Positions 57,626-64,000 of a stretch of DNA of 64,000 nucleotides are shown piece after piece. Positions within the stretch are counted from its first letter, which is position 1. Each line of letters opens with the position of its first letter. A program made the translations under genes and the position numbers. This DNA is from JANQOH01 sp965200095 (GTDB taxonomy: Bacteria > Pseudomonadota > Alphaproteobacteria > UBA7887), in contig OZ241350.1 in the NCBI GenBank assembly GCA_965200095.1, positions 1,116,001-1,180,000 of the forward strand. The letters are read 5' to 3'. Under the pieces are notes generated by a model, which was not told the DNA's origin, did no database searches, and saw only the letters and a list, made by a program, of their open reading frames with translations.

Positions 57626-58420
57626 ATGGATTACGAACATCTGGAAATCGCCGTCGACGGTCCCGCGGCGGTGGTGACGATGAACCGCCCGGAGAAGCGC
57701 AACGCGCTGTCCAAACGCCTGCGCGTCGAACTGCGCGGCGCGGCCGAGGCGCTCGACGAACGCGACGACCTGTCCTGCGTCATCCTGCGCGGCGCGGGGC
57801 CCGCCTTTTCGGCCGGCGCCGACCTGAGCGAACCCGATATTTTCGGAGACGGCGTTCCTCTCGCCGAGGCGCGCCGCATCGCCCGTCTCGGCGCCGACAT
57901 GTGCGCGGCCTGGGAACGGTTGCGCCCGCTCACCGTCGCCGCCGTCTCCGGTTACGCCATCGGCGGCGGCCTGTCGATCGCGCTCGCCTGCGACTTTCGC
58001 GTCATGGCGCGCGGCGCCTTTCTGCTTGCGCCCGAGGTCGATCTCGGTCTCAACTACACGTGGAACAGCCTGCCCCGCCTCGGCAATCTGGTCGGGCCGG
58101 CGCGCGCCAAACTCATCGCGGCGCTGGCCCGGCGCATCGACGCGGACACGGCGCTCGCCTGGGGCCTGTGCGAAGCCGTGGCCGACGACGCGATGGACGC
58201 CGCGCGCGCCCTCGCCGCTGAGATACAGGCCCGGCCGCGCGTCGCGCAGCAGATGGTCAAGGAATCGGTGAACCGCCATTTCGCCATGCCCCCGTCGCTC
58301 TATCTCGATCAGGACCAGATCGTGCTGATGAGCGGCAGTTCCGAGACTCGCGAGCGCGTGCGGGCCGCCCGGGCGGCGCTCGGCGCGGCGGGGCCGGGCG
58401 GAACCGGGGACTCGCGGTGA
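57626..58420 (+). CDS. Enoyl-CoA hydratase/isomerase family protein
   Basis: The 264-residue crotonase-fold protein has VTMNRPEKRNALSKRLRVEL, AFSAGADLSEPD (oxyanion-hole block) and GYAIGGGLSIALACDFRVMA. The usual catalytic Glu pair of true hydratases is not clear: the region reads LLAPEVDLGLNYTWNSLPRL, with one Glu. It could be a hydratase, isomerase or other crotonase. The Met at 57626 gives family length; the longer upstream frame is antisense to the helicase gene. It lies 47 bp before the acyltransferase. Confidence 0.85.
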   Translation: MDYEHLEIAVDGPAAVVTMNRPEKRNALSKRLRVELRGAAEALDERDDLSCVILRGAGPAFSAGADLSEPDIFGDGVPLAEARRIARLGADMCAAWERLRPLTVAAVSGYAIGGGLSIALACDFRVMARGAFLLAPEVDLGLNYTWNSLPRLGNLVGPARAKLIAALARRIDADTALAWGLCEAVADDAMDAARALAAEIQARPRVAQQMVKESVNRHFAMPPSLYLDQDQIVLMSGSSETRERVRAARAALGAAGPGGTGDSR

Positions 58421-58466
58421 GCGCCGGCGGCGGTTTCGCGGCCTGAGCCGGGCGGGCGGCCCGTCC

Positions 58467-59408
58467 ATGGCCCCGGCGCGGCGGGTCCGCCATGCGGCCG
58501 AGTATCTTATGGCGCGGGCGCTGCTCGGCCTGTTCGCCGCGCTCTCCGTAGACCGCGCCTCGGCGCTCGGCGGCGCGCTGGGGCGCGCCGTCGGGCCGCG
58601 CCTCGCCCTGTCGCGCCGCGCCCGCGCCAACCTCGCGCGCGCCTTCCCGGAACGCAGCGACGCCGAGCGCGAAGCCGTCCTTGTCGGCATGTGGGACAAT
58701 CTCGGCCGCGTGCTGGCGGAATACCCGCATCTCGGCCGTCTGGTCGCGCGCGGCGACGACGAACGGGTCGAAATGGTCGGCGGCGAACATATCCGGGCGT
58801 TGCGCGACGACGGCGTCGGCGGCTTTTGCATCGGCGGCCATATCGGTAATTGGGAAATCCCGCCGCTGATCGCCGCGCGCGACGGACTCGTCACCGACAA
58901 TGTCTACCGCGCGCTCAACAACCCTCTGCTTGACCGCGTGCTGCGCCGCCTGCGCGCCCGCCCCGGCGAAGGCGGCGACCACCCCAAGGGGGCGCGGGCG
59001 GCGCGCGCGACCGTGGCGGCGCTGCGGCAGGGCCGGCATATCGGAATGCTGGTCGACCAGAAGCTCAACGAGGGGATCGCCGCGCCCTTCTTCGGGCGCG
59101 ACGCCATGACCTCGACGGCGCCCGCCCGGCTGGCGTTGCGGTTTTCGGCGCCGGTCCTGTGCATCCGCGTTGAGCGCCTGTGCGGCGCCCGTTTCCGCTT
59201 CACCGCGCAGCCCTTCCCGCTGCGCGACAGCGGCGATCCGGTCGCCGACGCCGCCGCGGCGACGCGGGCGATCAACGGGATTCTGGAGGGGTGGATCCGC
59301 GAACGGCCGGAGCAGTGGCTGTGGCTCCATCGTCGCTGGCCGCGCGAGGAGTCTCCGGCATCGGACCCGCCGCCAGGGCGGGGTCGAGACGGGCCCGGTA
59401 CCAGTTGA
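58467..59408 (+). CDS. Lipid A biosynthesis lauroyl acyltransferase (LpxL-like)
   Basis: The 313-residue product is an inner-membrane lysophospholipid acyltransferase of the HtrB/LpxL type, which adds secondary acyl chains to lipid A. The catalytic HX4D/E block is GGHIGNWEIPPLIAARDG; later blocks are GRHIGMLVDQKLNEGIAAPF, FFGRDAMTSTAPARLALR and WLWLHRRWPRE. Its 3' end overlaps the opposing M23 gene by 137 bp, unusually long for convergent genes. Which chain it adds cannot be told. Confidence 0.9.
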   Translation: MAPARRVRHAAEYLMARALLGLFAALSVDRASALGGALGRAVGPRLALSRRARANLARAFPERSDAEREAVLVGMWDNLGRVLAEYPHLGRLVARGDDERVEMVGGEHIRALRDDGVGGFCIGGHIGNWEIPPLIAARDGLVTDNVYRALNNPLLDRVLRRLRARPGEGGDHPKGARAARATVAALRQGRHIGMLVDQKLNEGIAAPFFGRDAMTSTAPARLALRFSAPVLCIRVERLCGARFRFTAQPFPLRDSGDPVADAAAATRAINGILEGWIRERPEQWLWLHRRWPREESPASDPPPGRGRDGPGTS

Positions 59409-60174
59409 GGCGCCAGTCGAGATGCGGGCCGGCGGCGCGCCCGGTCGCGCCGACCGTTCCGACCTCGCCGCCCTGCGTCACCCGGTCGCCCGGCGCCACG
59501 GCGATCGTCTCCAGGTGCAGATAACTCGACGACAGGCCGAAGCCGTGATCGACGATGACGGTCCCGCCCGACAGCGTGAGCGTTTCCGCAAGCGTCACCC
59601 GCCCGGACGCGGCGGCGCGCACCGGCGTCCCCGCGGGCGCGGCGATGTCGACCCCGAAATGCGGCTGGCGGGGTTCCCCGTCGAGCACGCGGCGCACGCC
59701 GTAACGCCCCGTGACGGTTCCCGTTACCGGCCAGACGGGCGCCTCGCGCCAGCCCTCGAGGTCGCTGTCGGTCGCGCGCGCCGCGGCGACGCGGGCCGCT
59801 TCGGCGCGGATCCGCTCCAGCACCGCTTCGTCGGGCGAAACCATCGCCGGCGGCGGCCCGTCGATCCGTTGCTCGCCATAGCTGCGTTCGGCGACCGGCA
59901 GGAACTGTCGGCGTTGCGTTCCGTCCGGGCACATGACCCGCAACACCGCCCAGGCGGCGTTGTCGCGGCCGAAGCCGAGGATGAAATGGCCGTCCGGCGC
60001 CACCCGCACCCGGCTGCCGTCGAAAAACAGCGTGCAGCCCGGCTCCGTCCGGCCGACGACCGTCCCGCCTTGTCGCGGCTCGCGGTCGATGGCGAGGGAC
60101 GCGGCCCCGGCGGAGGCGGCGACCGCCGCCAGGAGCGCCGCGACCGACAGGACGCGGGCGACGCGCCGCATCAC
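59272..60174 (-). CDS. Secreted M23 metallopeptidase
   Basis: This 300-residue protein has a signal peptide (VLSVAALLAAVAASAGA) and a C-terminal LytM/M23 domain with QPHFGVDIAAPAGTPVRAAA, GLSSSYLHLETI and GRAAGPHLDWRLNWYRARL, which supply the zinc ligands. It should cleave peptidoglycan cross-links. Its ATG overlaps the xseA stop (ATGA), so it is co-transcribed with it; the two functions are unrelated. The last 30 residues are low-complexity and overlap the lpxL-like gene. Confidence 0.9.
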   Translation of the reverse strand: MMRRVARVLSVAALLAAVAASAGAASLAIDREPRQGGTVVGRTEPGCTLFFDGSRVRVAPDGHFILGFGRDNAAWAVLRVMCPDGTQRRQFLPVAERSYGEQRIDGPPPAMVSPDEAVLERIRAEAARVAAARATDSDLEGWREAPVWPVTGTVTGRYGVRRVLDGEPRQPHFGVDIAAPAGTPVRAAASGRVTLAETLTLSGGTVIVDHGFGLSSSYLHLETIAVAPGDRVTQGGEVGTVGATGRAAGPHLDWRLNWYRARLDPALAAGPMPETPRAASDDGATATAPAVRGSTPPESR

Positions 60175-61646
60175 AGCAGCCGGTCCTGCCCGCTTTCGCC
60201 GCGCTGCGTCCGCGCCGCGCCGGCGACCCTGGCGTCGACATCGCCGTCATGGAACCGGATGGCGAAGCGGCCGGCGCGCCGCGCCGCTTCGGCGTCGCGC
60301 AACAACCCCGCCGCGCCGCGCACGACCGCGTAGCCGCGCGCGAGCACATTGCGGTGGCTCACCGATTCGAGACGCGGCGCCAGGGCCTCGAGGCGCCGGC
60401 GCCGGTCGGCGACGACACGTCGGGCCGCCGCGGAGAGCCGTTCGTTGCCGGCAAGGCGTTCGAGGGCGCGCTGCGCCGCGGCGTTGCGCATCGCCGCGGC
60501 GGCGCGCAGGGCGTGGGCGGCGAGGCGCATCCGCGAGTCGGCGGCGCCGACGCGGGCTGTGGGCGCGCCGATCCGGTGGCCGGCGGCCGCGAGCGCCGCG
60601 CGCCGGCGTTCGCACTGGAGCGCGGCCGCGCGCGCCAGCCCGTTCGCGCGGTCGTCGAGCCGCTGGGCCGCTTCGCCGATGAGCCGGCGCGGGCGCGGCA
60701 GCCCGCGCGCGAGGCCGGCGACCGTGCGGCGGCGGTCGGCGACCCCGCGCGCGAAGCCCGCCGCCAGCCGGCGCGCGCGGTCCAGCAGGTCCACCGTCAG
60801 TTCGGCGCGCACCGGCGCCGCCTTCTCCGCCGCCGCGGTCGGCGTCGGCGCCCGCCAGTCCGCGGCGTGGTCGATCAGGGTAGTATCGGTCTCGTGCCCG
60901 ACCCCGCTGATCAGGGGGATCTCGCTCGCCGCCGCGGCGCGCACGACCGCCTCCTCGTTGAACGCCCACAGGTCCTCAATGCTGCCGCCGCCGCGGGCGA
61001 CGATCAGCACGTCCGGGCGCGGTGGCGCGCCGCCCGCCTCGAGACGGTTGAAACCGGCGATGGCGCGGGCGATTTCCGCCGCCGCCCCCTCCCCCTGCAC
61101 TCGCGCGGGCCAGACCCACACCGGCCGCGGGAAGCGGTCTTCCAGCCGTCGCAGCACATCGCGGAGCGCCGCGCCCGACGGCGAGGTAACGACGCCCACG
61201 ACTTCCGACAGGAAGGGGATCGGCCGCTTGCGCGAGTCGTCGAACAGACCTTCGGCGGCGAGTTTGCGGCGTCGCTCCTCCAGCAGGGCGAGAAGCGCGC
61301 CGACGCCGGCGACCGCCATCGAATCGACGATCAACTGATAGCGCGAGCGCGGCGCGTAGGTGCTCAGCCGCCCCTCGCACACTACTTCCATCCCGTCTTC
61401 GGGGCGGACGCCGAGACGCCCCGCCGTCGTGCGCCACACGACGGTATCGATCGCCGCCGAGGCGTCCTTGAGCGACAGATAGAGATGGCCCGACGCGGCC
61501 TTCGTCAGCCCCGAGATCTCCCCGCGCACGCGCACCCTTTCGAACGCGCCCTCCACCGTGCGCTTCACCTGGCGGGCGATCTCGCCGACCGTGTACTCGC
61601 GCAGGTTGGGGGCCGCGACGGGCGGAGACGTGGACGGGCGCGCCAT
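60171..61646 (-). CDS. xseA: Exodeoxyribonuclease VII large subunit
   Basis: XseA is the catalytic subunit of a single-strand nuclease. The 491-residue product starts with the OB-fold (YTVGEIARQVKRTVEGAFE, VRVRGEISGLTKAASGHLYL), then the catalytic domain with VGVVTSPSGAALRDVLRRL, DVLIVARGGGSIEDLWAFNE and SGVGHETDTTLIDHAADWRA. The long C-terminal half is Arg/Ala-rich coiled coil, normal for the family. It begins at 61646; a start 9 bp earlier (61655) is possible. Divergent from purD with a 114-bp gap, as commonly seen in Alphaproteobacteria. Confidence 0.95.
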   Translation of the reverse strand: MARPSTSPPVAAPNLREYTVGEIARQVKRTVEGAFERVRVRGEISGLTKAASGHLYLSLKDASAAIDTVVWRTTAGRLGVRPEDGMEVVCEGRLSTYAPRSRYQLIVDSMAVAGVGALLALLEERRRKLAAEGLFDDSRKRPIPFLSEVVGVVTSPSGAALRDVLRRLEDRFPRPVWVWPARVQGEGAAAEIARAIAGFNRLEAGGAPPRPDVLIVARGGGSIEDLWAFNEEAVVRAAAASEIPLISGVGHETDTTLIDHAADWRAPTPTAAAEKAAPVRAELTVDLLDRARRLAAGFARGVADRRRTVAGLARGLPRPRRLIGEAAQRLDDRANGLARAAALQCERRRAALAAAGHRIGAPTARVGAADSRMRLAAHALRAAAAMRNAAAQRALERLAGNERLSAAARRVVADRRRRLEALAPRLESVSHRNVLARGYAVVRGAAGLLRDAEAARRAGRFAIRFHDGDVDARVAGAARTQRGESGQDRLL

Positions 61647-61760
61647 GACGTCCATCCTACACGCCCGCGCGCTCCTTCGGCAGCAGCGATTCGACCGGGG
61701 CCGCGATAACGGGATTCGCGGCGTTGACAGGCTTCGCCGCCGCGTCCGATATGGGCCGCC

Positions 61761-63035
61761 ATGAACGTGCTCGTGATCGGGTCGGGGGGGCGCGAACACG
61801 CCCTGTGCCGGGCCATCGGCGCCTCGCCCCTGTGCGACAGGCTCCGGTGCGCGCCCGGCAATGGCGGCATCGCGCGCGACGCCGAGTGCGTGGCGCTCGA
61901 CATCATGGACTTCGCCGCCCTTGCCGCCCGGTGCCGCGATATGGGCGTCGATTTCGTCGTCGTGGGGCCCGAGGCGCCGCTCGCCGCCGGCATCGTCGAT
62001 TCGCTGGAGGCGGCGGGCGTCGCCTGTTTCGGGCCGACGGCGGCGGCGGCGCGGCTGGAAAGCTCCAAGGCGTTCGCCAAGGAACTGTGCCGCCGCATCG
62101 GCGTTCCCACCGCCGGTTTCGCGCGCTTCGACGATTTCGACGCGGCGCGGGCGCATCTGCGCCGCGTCGGCGCGCCGGTCGTCGTCAAGGCCTCCGGACT
62201 GGCCGCCGGCAAGGGGGTCACGGTGGCGCGCAGCCTCGCCGAGGCGCAGGCGGCGCTGGCCGCGATGGAGGCCGGCGCGTTCGGCGCCGCCGGCTCCGAA
62301 GTCCTGATCGAGGAGTTTCTCGAAGGCGAGGAGGCGAGCGTCTTCGCGCTCGTGGACGGCGCTACCGCGCTTCCCCTCGCCGGAGCGCAGGACCACAAGA
62401 CAGCGGGAGAGGGCGATACCGGCCCCAACACCGGCGGCATGGGCGCCTATTCGCCCGCGCCCGCGGTTGACGACGCCATGCTCGAACGGGCGATGGAAGA
62501 GATCGTGCGCCCCACCGTCGCGGCGATGGCGGCCGAGGGCGCGCCGTTCCGCGGCGTGCTCTACGCCGGTCTGATGATCGGCGCCGACGGTCTGCGCCTG
62601 CTGGAGTTTAACGTCCGCTTCGGCGACCCCGAATGTCAGGTCCTCGTCGCGCGTCTGAAGTCGGACCTGCTGCCGGCGCTGATGGCGGCGCGCGACGGCG
62701 AGCTCGCCCATTTCGACCTGCGCTGGAGCGACCGCGCCGCATTGTGCGTCGTCATGGCGGCGAAGGGCTATCCGGGGGCCTATGAGAAGGGCGGCGAGAT
62801 ACGCGGTCTCGACGAGGCGGAGGAGGACGACTCGGTGACGGTGTTCCACGCCGGAACCGGGCGCCGCGACGGGCGCATCGTCGCGGCCGGCGGGCGCGTC
62901 CTCGGCGTGACGGCTACGGGGCGGGACGTCGCCGAGGCGAGGGCCGCGGCCTACCGCGCCGTGGACCGGATCGACTGGCCCGGCGGGTTCTGCCGCCGCG
63001 ACATCGGCTGGCGCGCCCTCGCGCGCGGCGGGTGA
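61761..63035 (+). CDS. purD: Phosphoribosylamine-glycine ligase (GAR synthetase)
   Basis: PurD makes glycinamide ribonucleotide, step two of purine synthesis. The 424-residue product opens MNVLVIGSGGREHALCRAIG and has the ATP-grasp core (VVVKASGLAAGKGVTVARSL; VLIEEFLEGEEASVFALV), GDTGPNTGGMGAYSPAP and LLEFNVRFGDPECQVLV. Length and motifs are standard. It diverges from xseA. Confidence 0.97.
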   Translation: MNVLVIGSGGREHALCRAIGASPLCDRLRCAPGNGGIARDAECVALDIMDFAALAARCRDMGVDFVVVGPEAPLAAGIVDSLEAAGVACFGPTAAAARLESSKAFAKELCRRIGVPTAGFARFDDFDAARAHLRRVGAPVVVKASGLAAGKGVTVARSLAEAQAALAAMEAGAFGAAGSEVLIEEFLEGEEASVFALVDGATALPLAGAQDHKTAGEGDTGPNTGGMGAYSPAPAVDDAMLERAMEEIVRPTVAAMAAEGAPFRGVLYAGLMIGADGLRLLEFNVRFGDPECQVLVARLKSDLLPALMAARDGELAHFDLRWSDRAALCVVMAAKGYPGAYEKGGEIRGLDEAEEDDSVTVFHAGTGRRDGRIVAAGGRVLGVTATGRDVAEARAAAYRAVDRIDWPGGFCRRDIGWRALARGG

Positions 63036-63042
63036 CGGGGGC

Positions 63043-63777
63043 CTACCACGGCTCGATCCACGGCCTCAGGTCGAGTTCGTGGGTCCATGCGCTGCGCGGC
63101 TGGACGTGCAGGCGCCAGTAATTCTCGGCGATGGCTTCGGGGTCGAGGATGCCGTCGCGATCGCGGAGCGCGTAGCGTTCGGGGAACATCTCGGCGATGA
63201 ACTCGGTGTCGATGGCGCCGTCGATCACCACGTGGGCGACGTGGATGTTTTTCGGCCCCAGCTCCCGCGCCATGCTCTGCGCCACGGCGCGCAGCCCGTG
63301 TTTCCCCGCCGCGAAGGCGGCGTAGCCGTCGGCGCCGCGCATGCTCGCGGTGGCGCCGGTGAAGAGGATGGTGCCGCGCCCGCGCGGGACCATGTGGCGC
63401 GCCGCCTCGCGGCCGAGCAGGAACCCGCCGAAACACGCCATTTCCCATACCTTGCGGAAAACCCGCGTCGTCGTCTCCACGACGGGGAAGCGCACATTGG
63501 CGCCGATATTGTAGACCGCGACGGCGACGGGGCCGATCTCGCGTTCGACCCGCGCGACGAAGGGGACCATTTCGTCTTCCACCCGCGCATCGACGCCGAA
63601 GGCGTCCGCCGCCCCGCCTTCGGCGCGGATGCGCTCCGCCAGCTTTTCCGCGCGGTCGAGATGGCGGGCGCGGCGGGTGACCACCGCCCGGTATCCCTCG
63701 CGCGCGAACCGCCGCGCGATAGCGCCCCCCGTCGCGTCCCCCGCGCCGATCACCAAAGCGACCTCGCCACGGCCCAT
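63043..63777 (-). CDS. Short-chain dehydrogenase/reductase
   Basis: The 244-residue Rossmann protein has ALVIGAGDATGGAIARRFA as the cofactor-binding block and VYNIGANVRFPVVETTT as the NNAG-like block. The catalytic region is not canonical: GTILFTGATASMRGADGYAA has the Ser after ATA, then FAAGKHGLRAVAQSMARE supplies Lys, but the usual Tyr is Phe (A-F-A-A-G-K), as in a group of atypical members. A GGGAGG Shine-Dalgarno favours 63777. It converges with purD, 7 bp from its stop. The substrate is unknown. Confidence 0.8.
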   Translation of the reverse strand: MGRGEVALVIGAGDATGGAIARRFAREGYRAVVTRRARHLDRAEKLAERIRAEGGAADAFGVDARVEDEMVPFVARVEREIGPVAVAVYNIGANVRFPVVETTTRVFRKVWEMACFGGFLLGREAARHMVPRGRGTILFTGATASMRGADGYAAFAAGKHGLRAVAQSMARELGPKNIHVAHVVIDGAIDTEFIAEMFPERYALRDRDGILDPEAIAENYWRLHVQPRSAWTHELDLRPWIEPW

Positions 63778-64000
63778 GCTCGCCTCCCTCATGCCGCCGC
63801 GCCAGTTACAGGACAGGCCGCGGGGTGGCAACCGTGTGTTCCGACCGTCCGGCGCGGAACCGAGATATCGTGTTACATTCGGTTGCGCTGGCCCGGCGGT
63901 TTCGGCTACTGTCCCGCCGCCATCGCGAGCGCCGCCTTCCGACGCGGAAGATCGCCTGTTTCGCCGGGCGCTCCCTCGTGACGAACCGTTCGAACGCGGA

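Overview
The window looks like chromosome from a high-GC alphaproteobacterium, probably Rhodospirillales-like. The reasons are the gene order ffh-rpsP-rimM-trmD-rplS-leuC-leuD-leuB, an alphaproteobacterial DUF4167 protein, the divergent xseA/purD pair, glutathione-dependent formaldehyde dehydrogenase and an alphaproteobacterial-type porin. No rRNA, tRNA or CRISPR array was seen. The species cannot be named from sequence alone.

Layout. 1-6620 (minus): SRP protein Ffh, the ribosomal-protein/tRNA-modification operon, then leucine synthesis. 7566-11409 (plus): F420-type genes cofD-cofC and a LysM-like/M23 envelope peptidase. 11435-14648 (minus): ClpB with a possible heat-shock promoter, and a DUF4167 protein. 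14967-19092 (plus): M20 amidohydrolase, hydroxypyruvate isomerase-like protein, FrmA and an SMP-30-like lactonase. 19100-28340 is accessory DNA. It holds palindromic repeat elements, a tandem array, a complete porin and an inverted, headless second porin on either side of a P4-type integrase, and a tightly packed three-gene cassette of unknown function. 28579-31056: polyamine genes speE/speD and a short MetE-like protein. 31083-34057 (minus): five translationally coupled genes encoding an ExbB-like channel protein, two ExbD-like anchors with an unusual periplasmic domain, and two related small membrane proteins. 34268-36472 (plus): a divergent PQQ dehydrogenase and a cytochrome c. 36567-40545: Nth, a NifU-like protein, a carbamoylase-type M20 hydrolase and an amidase. 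40546-44122: debris (repeats, a helicase pseudogene, amidase fragments), plus a lipoprotein gene behind a run of 24 G. 44180-57348 (minus): a large candidate defence operon. 57626-63777: enoyl-CoA hydratase, LpxL-like acyltransferase, M23 peptidase, XseA, PurD and a dehydrogenase.

The most interesting parts are (i) the five-gene operon at 44180-57348 (exonuclease-RecQ-UvrD fusion, adenine methyltransferase, TcmP, three-Cys protein, helicase-nuclease); (ii) the porin locus, whose geometry would let inversion of a 1.8-kb segment swap the expressed porin body in frame; and (iii) the ExbB/ExbD-like operon. Functional statements rest on motifs and remembered family features. No database search was possible.
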